Positions 1 through 7,526 of a stretch of DNA of 64,000 bases are shown here, piece after piece. Where the stretch lies: assembly GCF_009792355.1 (NCBI RefSeq), contig NZ_CP047045.1, forward strand, positions 3,436,501 through 3,500,500. The letters run 5' to 3'. The position numbers and the translations under genes are program-made. Numbering within the stretch: the first letter of the stretch is position 1; each line of letters starts with the position of its first letter. The notes under the pieces were generated by a model, which was not told the DNA's origin, did no database searches, and saw only the letters and a list, made by a program, of their open reading frames with translations. Origin of the DNA: Terricaulis silvestris. GTDB taxonomy: Bacteria; Pseudomonadota; Alphaproteobacteria; Caulobacterales; Aquidulcibacteraceae.

Positions 1-905
1 CCAAGGGGCTGGACAAGACGTACCGCGCTCAGGGCAAGGGCAAGGCGGTGCATGCGCTGAAGGCGATCGATCTGGAGATACCGCGCGGCTCGTTCTTCGG
101 GCTGCTGGGGCCGAACGGCGCCGGCAAATCGACCTTCATCAACATTCTCGGCGGCCTGGTGGTGAAGAGCGGTGGAACCGCGTCGATCTGGGGCAACGAC
201 ATCGACGGCGATCCGATGAACGCGCGCGGCGCGATCGGCATCGTGCCGCAAGAGCTGAACATGGATCCGTTCTTCTCGCCTGGCGAAGCGCTGGAGATTC
301 AAGCGGGCTATTACGGCGTGCCGAAGAGTGAGCGTAAGACGGAAGAGATTCTGAAGGCCGTCGGGCTTTGGGATAAGCGCGATGTGTACGCGCGCACATT
401 GTCTGGCGGCATGAAGCGGCGGCTGTTGGTGGCGAAGGCGATGGTGCATGCGCCGCCCGTGTTGGTACTGGATGAGCCGACGGCTGGTGTGGATGTCGAG
501 CTGCGGCGCCAGCTTTGGGATTATGTGCGCGAGCTGCATGCGAGCGGCGTCACGATCGTGCTGACGACGCACTATCTCGAAGAGGCGCAAGAGCTTTGCG
601 ATACGATCGCGATCATCAACCACGGCAATGTGATTGCGTGCGAGCCAACGTCGAAGCTGATTTCACGGCTGGATAGTAAGACTTTGGTAGTGACGCCGAC
701 CGATCCGATCACGCTGCCGGTGCAGGGCTTCGAGGACGTGACGTTCGCGATGCGGCCGACGGGCGCGATCGCGGTCACGTATCACACCAAGGAACACAGC
801 GTCGAAGAGATGCTGGACCGCGTGCGCAACGCCGGCATCGCGATCAAGGATCTCTCGATCGAAGAGCCAGACTTGGAAGACGTGTTCGTGGAGCTAACGG
901 CATGA
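1..905 (+). CDS. ABC transporter ATP-binding protein (ABC-2 type), 5' end outside window
   Basis: Cytoplasmic ATPase subunit of an ABC-2 type exporter. The reading frame is open from base 3, and the residues before the GTG at 48 (KGLDKTYRAQGKGKA) look like a normal domain start, so the gene begins upstream of the window. Counting from that GTG, the Walker A motif GPNGAGKS is at 21-28, the Q-loop Gln at 68, the signature LSGGMKRRL at 118-126, Walker B VLVLDEP at 138-144 and the switch His at 175. The C-terminal extension after about 210 resembles YadG/NatA-type ATPases. The permease partner is not downstream, so it is probably upstream or elsewhere. The transported substrate cannot be inferred. 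Confidence 0.93.
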   Translation, partial: KGLDKTYRAQGKGKAVHALKAIDLEIPRGSFFGLLGPNGAGKSTFINILGGLVVKSGGTASIWGNDIDGDPMNARGAIGIVPQELNMDPFFSPGEALEIQAGYYGVPKSERKTEEILKAVGLWDKRDVYARTLSGGMKRRLLVAKAMVHAPPVLVLDEPTAGVDVELRRQLWDYVRELHASGVTIVLTTHYLEEAQELCDTIAIINHGNVIACEPTSKLISRLDSKTLVVTPTDPITLPVQGFEDVTFAMRPTGAIAVTYHTKEHSVEEMLDRVRNAGIAIKDLSIEEPDLEDVFVELTA

Positions 906-911
906 TTCAGA

Positions 912-1009
912 GTCATTCCAGGCGAAGCGAAGCGGAGACCTGGAATCCAGGCAACCGGTCAGCCGTTGGCCCTGGATTCCAGATCACCGCTCCGCGTGTC
1001 TGGAATGAC
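912..1009. repeat. Inverted-repeat intergenic element, about 98 bp
   Basis: The outer arms GTCATTCCAG (912-921) and CTGGAATGAC (1000-1009) are exact reverse complements. The inner blocks CTGGAATCCAG and CTGGATTCCAG (around 940-982) also pair. In effect two copies of a roughly 40-base unit face each other and could fold into a long hairpin. It fills the gap between the ABC ATPase and the aldo/keto reductase gene. Dispersed palindromes of this kind are common in alphaproteobacterial genomes. A role as a terminator is possible but is inference. Confidence 0.7.
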
Positions 1010-1027
1010 TCGAAGGTGGTATGACCA

Positions 1028-2011
1028 ATGAAATATGTAAATCTCGGAACGTCCGGCCTCAAGGTCTCGCGCATCTGCCTCGGCACGATGACGTATGCCG
1101 ACGCATCGAAAGGCCTGCACCCTTGGGCGCTGAGCGAAGAGGCGTCGCAGCCGTTCTACAAACGCGCCATCAAGGCCGGCATCAATTTCTTCGACACCGC
1201 GAACGCCTATTCCTCCGGCACCAGCGAAGAATTCCTTGGCCGCGCCATCAAGAAATACGCCAAGCGCGACGAGATCGTGATCGCGACAAAAGTCTTCTAC
1301 GACATGCGGCCGAACGATCCGAACGGCAAAGGGCTTTCGCGCAAGGCCATTCTTGGCGAGATCGACAACAGTCTGAGACGGCTTGGTACGGACTACGTCG
1401 ATCTCTATCAAATCCATCGCCTCGATCCGGAAACGCCGATCGAGGAAACGCTGGAGGCGCTGCATGATGTCGTGAAGGCCGGCAAGGCGCGTTACATCGG
1501 CGCGTCGTCGATGTGGGCGTGGCAATTCATGCAGGCATTGGCGCTACAGAAGGCCAATGGCTGGGCGCGTTTTGTCTCGATGCAGAACCATTTGAACCTG
1601 CTCTACCGCGAGGAAGAGCGCGAGATGCTGCCGCTCTGCCGCGATCAGGGCATCGGTGTGATCCCGTGGTCGCCGCTGGCGCGCGGACGCTTGGCGCGCG
1701 CCGCGGACGCCAGCACGGATCGCAGTGAGACGGACAAGTTCGGCCAATATCTCTATCGCAAGACTGCCGAAGCCGATCGCGCCGTGATCGACCGCGTTGG
1801 CGAGATCGCCGCCGCGCGCGGTGTCTCGCGCGGACAAGTGGCGCTGGCTTGGCACTTCGCGAAACCTGGCGTCACGGCGCCGATCGTCGGCGCCACCAAG
1901 CTGGAACAGCTCGACGACGCCATTGCCGCCGTCGAGGTCACGTTGTCGCCCGAAGACGTCGTTAGGCTGGAAGAGCCTTACATCCCCCACCCTGTCGTAG
2001 GATTTGCCTGA
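1028..2011 (+). CDS. Aldo/keto reductase, YajO-like
   Basis: Cytoplasmic NADPH-dependent oxidoreductase of the AKR superfamily, 327 residues and full length. The catalytic tetrad is visible as Asp56, Tyr61, Lys88 and His130. The opening (YVNLGTSGLKVSRICLGTM) and the ending PHPVVGF closely resemble E. coli YajO, which has been linked to 1-deoxyxylulose-5-phosphate formation. The physiological substrate here is not known. The ATG at 1028 has an AAGGTGG ribosome site about 8 bases upstream. The DUF2277 gene follows after 9 bases, so the two are probably co-transcribed. Confidence 0.9.
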   Translation: MKYVNLGTSGLKVSRICLGTMTYADASKGLHPWALSEEASQPFYKRAIKAGINFFDTANAYSSGTSEEFLGRAIKKYAKRDEIVIATKVFYDMRPNDPNGKGLSRKAILGEIDNSLRRLGTDYVDLYQIHRLDPETPIEETLEALHDVVKAGKARYIGASSMWAWQFMQALALQKANGWARFVSMQNHLNLLYREEEREMLPLCRDQGIGVIPWSPLARGRLARAADASTDRSETDKFGQYLYRKTAEADRAVIDRVGEIAAARGVSRGQVALAWHFAKPGVTAPIVGATKLEQLDDAIAAVEVTLSPEDVVRLEEPYIPHPVVGFA

Positions 2012-2020
2012 GACACCGCC

Positions 2021-2302
2021 ATGTGCCGCAACATCAAGACGCTCTACAATTTCGCCCCGCCCGCGACCGACGATGAAGTCCGCGCCGCGTCGCTACAATT
2101 CGTGCGCAAACTTTCCGGCTACAACACGCCGTCGAAGACCAACGAAGCGGCGTTCAACACGGCGATCGATGAAGTGTTCGCCGCGGCGCGGAAGCTGATC
2201 GACTCGCTCGAAACCAACGCGCCACCGAAAGATCGTGAAGAAGAAGCCGCCAAAGCCAAGGCGCGCTCGGCCGAGCGCTTCGGCCGGCCAGCGGAGGCTT
2301 AA
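2021..2302 (+). CDS. DUF2277 family protein
   Basis: Small cytoplasmic protein of 93 residues. The opening MCRNIKTLYNFAPPATDDEV and a central KLSGYNTPSKTNEAAF block are characteristic of DUF2277, a family without known function. The C-terminus is charged (DREEEAAKAKARSAERFG). It sits 9 bases after the aldo/keto reductase gene and ends one base before the tautomerase start, so it belongs to a four-gene run with the reductase, tautomerase and transporter. No catalytic residues can be assigned. Confidence 0.85.
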   Translation: MCRNIKTLYNFAPPATDDEVRAASLQFVRKLSGYNTPSKTNEAAFNTAIDEVFAAARKLIDSLETNAPPKDREEEAAKAKARSAERFGRPAEA

Positions 2303-2303
2303 G

Positions 2304-2510
2304 ATGCCGTACGTCAACATCAAAATCACCAAGACCGGCGCGACGGCCGAGCAAAAGGCCGAGCTGATCAAGGGCGCGACCGAGCTGTTGCAGCGCGTGT
2401 TGAACAAGAACCCGGCCACGACCGTCGTCGTGATCGATGAAGTAGAAACCGACAATTGGGGCATCGCCGGCGAGAGCGTCACCGCACGCAACGCGAAGCC
2501 GCGTCCATGA
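2304..2510 (+). CDS. 4-oxalocrotonate tautomerase family protein
   Basis: A 68-residue protein starting MPYVNIKITKTGATAEQK. Removal of Met exposes the Pro1 that acts as catalytic base in the tautomerase superfamily. Length and the conserved IDEVETDNWGIAGES stretch fit the small 4-OT-like subfamily, whose members form hexamers or dimers and convert enol to keto acids. The true substrate is unknown. Its ATG lies one base after the DUF2277 stop codon, and its TGA overlaps the next gene's ATG (ATGA), so translation is likely coupled. Confidence 0.88.
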   Translation: MPYVNIKITKTGATAEQKAELIKGATELLQRVLNKNPATTVVVIDEVETDNWGIAGESVTARNAKPRP

Positions 2511-2986
2511 ACGCGCCGACACTTGCGTTCTATATTGCGCTCTCCACGCTGGGCGGCATTCTCATTCCGATCATGGCGGCGCTCTCCGGCGCGCTGGGGC
2601 GCACGTTGGACAATCCGTGGGCGGCGGCGACGATTGTGTCGGCGGGCGCGTTCGCCACGGTGCTCGCGTTCACGCTGCTCACCGGAAGCATGCACATTTC
2701 GTTCGACGCGCTGAAACAGGCCAAGCCGCTGCAGCTCCTCGCCGGACTTGGCTTTGCTTATTATCTGCTCTCGATCACATGGGTCGGACCGCGCTTCGGC
2801 ATCGGCAACGCCATCATGTTCGTGCTTGCGGGCCAGATCTTATCGTCAGCTGCGATCGATCATTTCGGGTTGTTCGGCGCGCCGCAAAAGCCGATCGACG
2901 CGCTGCGCGCATTTGGGCTCGTGGTTATGGCGACGGGCATCGCGATTGCGCAGATCGCGGCCAACAATACGCGGCCTGCGACCTAG
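2507..2986 (+). CDS. DMT transporter, YdcZ/DUF606-like
   Basis: Inner-membrane protein of 159 residues. It contains about five hydrophobic segments, the first at residues 5-28, and a pattern typical of the half-size YdcZ (DUF606) branch of the drug/metabolite transporter superfamily, whose members usually dimerise. The ATG at 2507 overlaps the tautomerase stop codon. The gene ends in a four-base overlap with a convergent gene on the minus strand. The substrate is unknown; co-transcription with a tautomerase and a reductase suggests small-metabolite handling, which is inference only. Confidence 0.75.
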   Translation: MNAPTLAFYIALSTLGGILIPIMAALSGALGRTLDNPWAAATIVSAGAFATVLAFTLLTGSMHISFDALKQAKPLQLLAGLGFAYYLLSITWVGPRFGIGNAIMFVLAGQILSSAAIDHFGLFGAPQKPIDALRAFGLVVMATGIAIAQIAANNTRPAT

Positions 2987-3348
2987 AACCAGGCGTCCGC
3001 ACAAACAAGTGCAAGCGGGATCAACGCAACGGCGTCGACCAGCGCGACGCTGCGCAGCGGGCCTTTCGGTGCGCCTGAAGCTGCGTACACGATCAAGAAT
3101 CCTATCAAGCTGATCGCAACAATTAGCGCCGCGAGTTGGCGCGCTTCCGGCGCCGTCGCCGCGTAGACGCACGCGACTAGCACAGCAGCGAACAGCACGC
3201 CGCGATGCGTCAGCATGACTCTCAGAGCCCCGTCGGACTCAATGCCATAGAGCCGCCGCCGTAAAGCCGGGGAAAATGTAGCTAGTGCCGGCATCAGATG
3301 GACAAGCGCCAGCGCCGCCCACGCCAGCACGATCCAGGTTTCGCTCAC
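2983..3348 (-). CDS. Hypothetical four-helix membrane protein
   Basis: A 121-residue, strongly hydrophobic protein with about four predicted transmembrane segments (roughly residues 5-25, 45-65, 72-90 and 98-118). I do not recognise the family. A Tyr-rich loop after the first helix (RRRLYGIESDGALRVMLTHRG) recalls small membrane proteins of unknown role in alphaproteobacteria. Its start overlaps the stop of the upstream methyltransferase gene by four bases, so the two probably form an operon. Its end overlaps the convergent YdcZ-like gene. Confidence 0.7.
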   Translation of the reverse strand: MSETWIVLAWAALALVHLMPALATFSPALRRRLYGIESDGALRVMLTHRGVLFAAVLVACVYAATAPEARQLAALIVAISLIGFLIVYAASGAPKGPLRSVALVDAVALIPLALVCADAWF

Positions 3349-4007
3349 GCCGGCCGCTCAGCCACCACACTGACGGAGATGAGCCGCGCGCCGTCCGGCG
3401 CGCAGCGTTCATCGACGATGCGCCAGCCTTGCTGCGCGAGCAGCGCCGAAGCTTGGCCGATCCGCTCCATACCGCTCCCGGCGCCGGCGAAGTTTGTGTG
3501 CCGTTCCGGATTTGGCGCACGCTGGGTGATCACCAGCCGGCCGCTCGGCGCCAGCACGCGCGCGATTTCGCGCAAGCCGCGCGCGGGGTCGGGCCAGAAT
3601 TGAAAGCTGTTCACGGTGAAGGCGCCGTCAAACATAAGATCGCGGAACGGCAGATCGGTGACGTCCGAGCGCAGAATGGCGGCGCGGCCGCTCAGCGTTG
3701 CATTGTGCGCGACATGCGCCGCGAAATGCGCGGCTAGCGGCGATTGATCGATGCCGGCGACGAAGCCGCCCTTCCCCACCCGCTTCAGCGCGGCGCGAAT
3801 GCCCATGCCCGGCCCGCAGCCGATTTCGATCACGCTGTCGCCGGGCTTCGGCGCCAGCGCATCGAGCGCGGCCTTGTTCTGGCCGCCGTTCTTGAACGCC
3901 ATCGCCACCAGCGCCGCGTTGCCGAACAGACCGCGCGGATCGCCCCAAACGCAGCCAATCCCTCGGCAAGGTTCGCGTTCCGCATTGGCCGTCATTGACG
4001 CGCGCAT
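3345..4007 (-). CDS. Class I SAM-dependent methyltransferase
   Basis: Cytoplasmic methyltransferase of 220 residues. Motif I is VIEIGCGPGMG, followed by an acidic motif II ending in GIDQS and a motif near NSFQFWPDPARGL, as in UbiE/ArsM-like small-molecule methyltransferases. I chose the ATG at 4007 because a GGGAG ribosome site precedes it by six bases; an in-frame TTG lies at 4028. The gene is divergent from a MarR-type regulator over a short intergenic dyad, which suggests control by that regulator. The substrate is unknown. Confidence 0.85.
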   Translation of the reverse strand: MRASMTANAEREPCRGIGCVWGDPRGLFGNAALVAMAFKNGGQNKAALDALAPKPGDSVIEIGCGPGMGIRAALKRVGKGGFVAGIDQSPLAAHFAAHVAHNATLSGRAAILRSDVTDLPFRDLMFDGAFTVNSFQFWPDPARGLREIARVLAPSGRLVITQRAPNPERHTNFAGAGSGMERIGQASALLAQQGWRIVDERCAPDGARLISVSVVAERPA

Positions 4008-4022
4008 GGCGATCTCCCAAGG

Positions 4023-4060
4023 TGACAATTAATCTGTCATTTTCGACAAGCGGATTGTCA
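4023..4060. promoter_or_regulatory. Nested dyad operator between methyltransferase and marR genes
   Basis: The outer half-sites TGACAAT (4023-4029) and ATTGTCA (4054-4060) and the inner half-sites TGTC (4035-4038) and GACA (4045-4048) share one dyad centre between 4041 and 4042. On the minus strand TTGACA at 4061-4056 could be a -35 box. The whole gap between the divergent genes is about 54 bases, so both promoters must overlap this element. MarR proteins normally bind such palindromes; autoregulation is inferred. Confidence 0.6.
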
Positions 4061-4061
4061 A

Positions 4062-4505
4062 GTGAAAAAGCCATTACAAGCGAGCGCCGAGGATATTCTC
4101 GAGCTCTCTGTCACTGTCATCGAAATGTATTTCAGGATCGAAGCGATCACCCAGGCCACGGCAGGGTTCGCGACGGCCGGCGGCGAATGGGGCGTGTTGC
4201 GGATGCTGGCGAAGGAAGGGCCGCAGACGGTGCCGGAGATGGCGCGCTCACGCCCGGTGTCGCGTCAGCACTGCCAGACCATTTGCAACACGCTCGAAGC
4301 GCAAGGGCTGGTCGAGTTCGTCGACAATCCAAAGCACAAGAAGAGCAAGCTGGTACGTGTCACCAAAAAGGGCCGCGACCGCTTTCAATCCATGCGCAAA
4401 CAATTTCTCGCCGCCGCCGGCGTGTACGCGCCATTCTTCACCGCCGCCGAAGTTAACGTTGCGACAGAGGTCTGCCGCCGCGCGCGTGAGATGATACAAG
4501 TCTAG
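4062..4505 (+). CDS. MarR family transcriptional regulator
   Basis: Winged helix-turn-helix DNA-binding protein of 147 residues. The recognition region reads TVPEMARSRPVSRQHCQTIC, followed by the wing VEFVDNPKHKKSKLVRVTKKG, which is the standard MarR arrangement with helical dimerisation arms at both ends. Translation appears to start at GTG 4062, without an obvious ribosome site. It is transcribed with the P450 gene 17 bases downstream and divergently from a methyltransferase gene. MarR proteins usually repress neighbouring genes until a small phenolic or lipophilic ligand binds. Confidence 0.88.
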   Translation: MKKPLQASAEDILELSVTVIEMYFRIEAITQATAGFATAGGEWGVLRMLAKEGPQTVPEMARSRPVSRQHCQTICNTLEAQGLVEFVDNPKHKKSKLVRVTKKGRDRFQSMRKQFLAAAGVYAPFFTAAEVNVATEVCRRAREMIQV

Positions 4506-4522
4506 CAGCGAAAGGCGCTCCT

Positions 4523-5722
4523 ATGGCCGTACGTCCGCTCTCCGAAGCTCCCGAAATCTCGTTCGATGCGCCCGGAGATGCGCACGCGGTGCTGAAACGC
4601 CTGCGCGAACAAGCGCCGCTGGCGCGCACGCCGATCGGCATCGTGCTGGCACTGCGTCACCGCCACCTCGAACTCGTCACCAGTGACGCGACGCGGCAAA
4701 TGGAGACGGAAACCAAGGTGATGCAAGGCATCACCAGCGGCCCGATCTGGGATCTGATGACGACCGGCATGTTGTTCGCCAATGGCGATGTCCACGCTCG
4801 CCGCCGCGCTCCGGTGGCGCGGACCTTTGCGTTCAAACTGATGGACGCGATGCGGCCGAAGGTGATCGAAGTCGCGACCGAATTGGTTGAGCCGCGCGTC
4901 GGCGCCGGCCCGATCGATTTCGTGAATGAGATCGCCGCACAACTTCCGGCTCGGATCATCGCTGACATTCTTGGCGTTCCGCGCAGCGATCTGCCGATCT
5001 TCATGCAGTGGATCGCCGACACCGCGGAATCGCTCGGTTTCATCGACCTGACGCGCCGCCAGCAGATCGAAGACAGCCTGACCGCTTTCAATGCTTACGT
5101 CGGCGACTTGCTGGAGGATCGCCGCAAGACGCCGAAGGGGGATTTCTTGTCTGACTACGTCGACGCAACCGCGCGCGACGTTCAGCTCAGCGAAGCGGAA
5201 ATCCGCACGCAAGTGCTGGGCCTCATCCTCGCCGGCTCCGACACCACGCGCGGCTCGCTCTGCATGACTCTTGCCCACCTGCTTCGCCATCCCGATCAGT
5301 GGCGCGCGTTCCGCGCCGATCCGGATGGTTTGAAGAAGGGCGTGGTCGCCGAAGGCTTGCGCTACGAGCCGATCGTCTCCGGCGTGCCGCGCGTGGCGCT
5401 GCGGGACCTCGACATTGATGGCTATCTCGTGCCGGCGGGTACGCCGGTTGCGGTGTCATTGATTTCCGCACTTCGCGATCCGGAGGTCTATGCCGACCCT
5501 GATACTTTCGACATCACACGCACGGACCATCCACGCTGGCATCCGATCTTCGGCGGCGGCGCGCACCGTTGCGTCGGCGAAGCGCTGGCGCGCGCGGAGA
5601 TGGAGGAAACGCTAGCGGTGATCGCGCGGCTGGCGCCGAACACCGCGCTGATCGGGGATTTCCCGACCTTGGCGCAAGGCGCTATCCGGCAGGTGAGCGC
5701 GATGAACGTGGCGTTTGCCTAA
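4523..5722 (+). CDS. Cytochrome P450
   Basis: Soluble bacterial P450 monooxygenase of 399 residues. The I-helix oxygen-activation motif AGSDTT is at 237-242, the ExxR pair at Glu277/Arg280 and the haem-binding FGGGAHRC at 343-350 with Cys350 as thiolate ligand. Such enzymes hydroxylate small hydrophobic substrates using electrons from a ferredoxin and its reductase. No ferredoxin gene is adjacent, so electrons must come from elsewhere. Being 17 bases after the marR gene suggests a ligand-responsive operon. The substrate is unknown. Confidence 0.95.
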   Translation: MAVRPLSEAPEISFDAPGDAHAVLKRLREQAPLARTPIGIVLALRHRHLELVTSDATRQMETETKVMQGITSGPIWDLMTTGMLFANGDVHARRRAPVARTFAFKLMDAMRPKVIEVATELVEPRVGAGPIDFVNEIAAQLPARIIADILGVPRSDLPIFMQWIADTAESLGFIDLTRRQQIEDSLTAFNAYVGDLLEDRRKTPKGDFLSDYVDATARDVQLSEAEIRTQVLGLILAGSDTTRGSLCMTLAHLLRHPDQWRAFRADPDGLKKGVVAEGLRYEPIVSGVPRVALRDLDIDGYLVPAGTPVAVSLISALRDPEVYADPDTFDITRTDHPRWHPIFGGGAHRCVGEALARAEMEETLAVIARLAPNTALIGDFPTLAQGAIRQVSAMNVAFA

Positions 5723-5730
5723 GTACAAGT

Positions 5731-5752
5731 GAGCCCGGCTTTCGCCGGGCTC
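5731..5752 (+). terminator. Hairpin after the P450 gene
   Basis: Perfect nine-base-pair stem GAGCCCGGC/GCCGGGCTC with a TTTC loop, starting nine bases after the P450 stop codon. There is no clear T-run afterwards, so its strength as an intrinsic terminator is uncertain. It lies between convergent genes. Confidence 0.55.
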
Positions 5753-5776
5753 GTAACGTTCGATTGACGCAGCCTG

Positions 5777-6091
5777 TTACGCTATCGCCAGAATGATTAG
5801 CACGCCGACGCCGATCAGAATCCACTCGGTCTGCGAGAAGGCGCCAGCCTGATACGCTTCTGCTTCTTCGGGCGTCAGCGCAACGACGGTGTAGCCCTGC
5901 TCTTGCAGCGCCACGCCTCTCGCGGCGTCTTCGGAGCTCAGCCCATAACGCTGCAGATCCTCAGCCGTGAACGATTGCGGTGCAGCGGCGCGGAATTGGG
6001 CAGGAGCTTCCGGCGTTTCCGCATACGCTGGGACGGCGAATTGAGCCATCGCCAAGCTGGCAGCCAGTGCGCAGATAAAACGAGTTTTCAT
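5777..6091 (-). CDS. Small exported protein with C-terminal membrane anchor
   Basis: A 104-residue protein with a classical signal peptide (MKTRFICALAASLAMAQFAVPAYA) and predicted cleavage after AYA. A polar segment with alternating Glu/Ala follows, and a hydrophobic tail (ILIGVGVLIILAIA) could stay in the membrane. I do not recognise the family. The ATG at 6091 has a strong AAGGAG site upstream, which decides the start over an ATG further out. No neighbour suggests its role. Confidence 0.7.
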   Translation of the reverse strand: MKTRFICALAASLAMAQFAVPAYAETPEAPAQFRAAAPQSFTAEDLQRYGLSSEDAARGVALQEQGYTVVALTPEEAEAYQAGAFSQTEWILIGVGVLIILAIA

Positions 6092-6203
6092 GGTCGACTC
6101 CTTACAAAAGGGCGTGGTCAACGTGCAGCGCTGATGGATTTCGCGCAAGCGCCCGCGCGTTGTCGGGCTTGGACTAATTTCGGCGCGCCACCTTAATACG
6201 GGG

Positions 6204-6286
6204 TTACGTTTGGCCGAGCGTCAGACGCCCGGTCACGCCGATCGCCTTCAGGAAAGACTTGTCGTGGCTGACAACGAGAAGCGGGG
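6204..6286 (-). pseudogene. Remnant of an ABC-F ATPase C-terminus
   Basis: Minus-strand codons from about 6280 down to the TAA at 6204-6206 read LLVVSHDKSFLKAIGVTGRL and then TLGQT. This is the H-loop and final strand of ABC-F (EttA/Uup-like) translation factors: VVSHDxxFL followed by IGV.R...L. No Walker A, signature motif or upstream ABC sequence remains; the previous gene on this strand is an unrelated SnoaL-like gene in another frame. This looks like a truncated relic left at a recombination junction. Confidence 0.6.
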
Positions 6287-6691
6287 CTATTTGAGCTGCT
6301 GCATGATGGACAACGCATCCATCAGGTTCCAACTTTCAACCATGCGCCCGTCGGCGTCAAAGCGATGCAAATCCCAGAATGCGGACTCGATCCTCCGGTT
6401 CGTCGGCGCCACGCCCATGACGGTGTTTGAATGCGTGGCGACCGCGACGCTTCGGCCCATCACCCAATCGTCTTCAGCGACCGCCTGCTCGACGGAGATT
6501 TGGATGTCCGGCCAAACAGCGATCGTCTCTTCGAAGAAGCGCCGGATCGAAGGTGCCGCATCGCCCTGCGGGCGCGCCGACACCACACGGTGGTTGGCCG
6601 CGTAGAAGGCGACGCAGGCATCAAGATCGCGCGCGTTGAACGCCGCTTTAGCGTCGAGATAATTTTGCTTGTTGCGCTTGGCTCGATCCAT
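6287..6691 (-). CDS. SnoaL-like / NTF2-fold protein (ester cyclase family)
   Basis: Cytoplasmic protein of 134 residues with the NTF2-like cone fold signature: an N-terminal helix (YLDAKAAFNARDLDACVAFY), a RRFFEETIAVWPDIQISVEQ region, and a final strand ESWNLMDALSIMQQL, as in SnoaL-type polyketide cyclases and predicted ester cyclases. The ATG at 6691 has an AAAGGA site; an in-frame ATG at 6706 lacks one. It ends where the ABC-F relic begins. The ligand or reaction is unknown. Confidence 0.8.
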   Translation of the reverse strand: MDRAKRNKQNYLDAKAAFNARDLDACVAFYAANHRVVSARPQGDAAPSIRRFFEETIAVWPDIQISVEQAVAEDDWVMGRSVAVATHSNTVMGVAPTNRRIESAFWDLHRFDADGRMVESWNLMDALSIMQQLK

Positions 6692-6714
6692 GACGCGTCC
6701 TTTCAAGCCCGCGT

Positions 6715-7386
6715 TTAGATTCGGGCGCTGAGTGCAATGAAGAAGTAGCGCCCAGACTTATACCCTGGACCCGGTTGGAAATCCCACCCTTCAACGATTT
6801 GCGTCCCCTCGGGCCAAGCGTTGCCGTCGAGTTGGACATCTAGCGCGGTGCGTTTCCCATTCAAGAAAGCGAAGAATGCTTCCACCCAATGCACTCCACT
6901 CGGTGAAAGCGTCGTGAACGCGTTCTCAAGCGCCGTCTGCACGGCGCCAAACGGAACAGACGCCGGATTGTCGAAGCCCTGCGTAATCAGGGGAGAGTCG
7001 CAGATGCTCCATTTGCTCCCGCCTTCGTTGCAGAGTTCTCGCCACTCCTCGCTCCCCTTCGAGCAAACATGGCCACCCAAAGCGCTAACAAGCACGTGGA
7101 ACGGGCCGAGTAGGAATTTCATGAAGCCATTTTTAATGGCGGCGCCTTCATTTTCTCCCACGCCCGCAAATACATTCCATATCACGCGCCCGTCGAGCGC
7201 GGCCGCCTCCGTGGCAAACGCGACCTGCATCACAACACTATTGGGGTGAACCGCACTCTTTTGAACATCAGTGCGGAACGCCATAGGAGCGTCCTGGAGC
7301 ACTAACGCACCGCCCTCTCGGCTGAAGCGAATCCCGTGCGCAACCAATGCCTCCGCTAGCAGCTCGCTGAGCAAATCCTGCGACAT
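6715..7386 (-). CDS. Hypothetical protein, DUF6348-like layout
   Basis: Cytoplasmic protein of about 223 residues without a signal peptide. It has an N-terminal helix followed by mixed strands, a conserved-looking NVFAGVGENEGAAIKNGFMKF segment and a Trp-rich C-terminus. Length and layout resemble the DUF6348 family, but this is a weak assignment. I chose the ATG at 7386; an in-frame GTG at 7437 and ATG at 7404 are alternatives. A terminator for the upstream HU gene separates it from that gene. Function unknown. Confidence 0.6.
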   Translation of the reverse strand: MSQDLLSELLAEALVAHGIRFSREGGALVLQDAPMAFRTDVQKSAVHPNSVVMQVAFATEAAALDGRVIWNVFAGVGENEGAAIKNGFMKFLLGPFHVLVSALGGHVCSKGSEEWRELCNEGGSKWSICDSPLITQGFDNPASVPFGAVQTALENAFTTLSPSGVHWVEAFFAFLNGKRTALDVQLDGNAWPEGTQIVEGWDFQPGPGYKSGRYFFIALSARI

Positions 7387-7440
7387 GCCGAACCCTAGCT
7401 GCATACTGAAGCGGCGGAAACTGGTGGCGCTACCCACCTC

Positions 7441-7480
7441 AAACGAAAACGGCCGGCGCTTCGTAGAACGCCGGCCGTCT
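7441..7480 (-). terminator. Intrinsic terminator of the HU-like gene
   Basis: Perfect ten-base-pair stem ACGGCCGGCG (7449-7458) / CGCCGGCCGT (7469-7478) with a ten-base loop. Read on the minus strand it is followed by TTTTCGTTT, a good U-rich tail. It lies about 50 bases beyond the stop codon of the HU-like gene. Confidence 0.75.
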
Positions 7481-7526
7481 CGACAACCCCGAATGGGGTC
7501 ATTGTTTCTTGCGTCGTGTGAGCGCC

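Noticed and set aside
6210-6605. Plus-strand frame across the ABC-F relic and SnoaL-like gene
   Set aside because: Its translation has no protein-like features, while both minus-strand readings match known folds.
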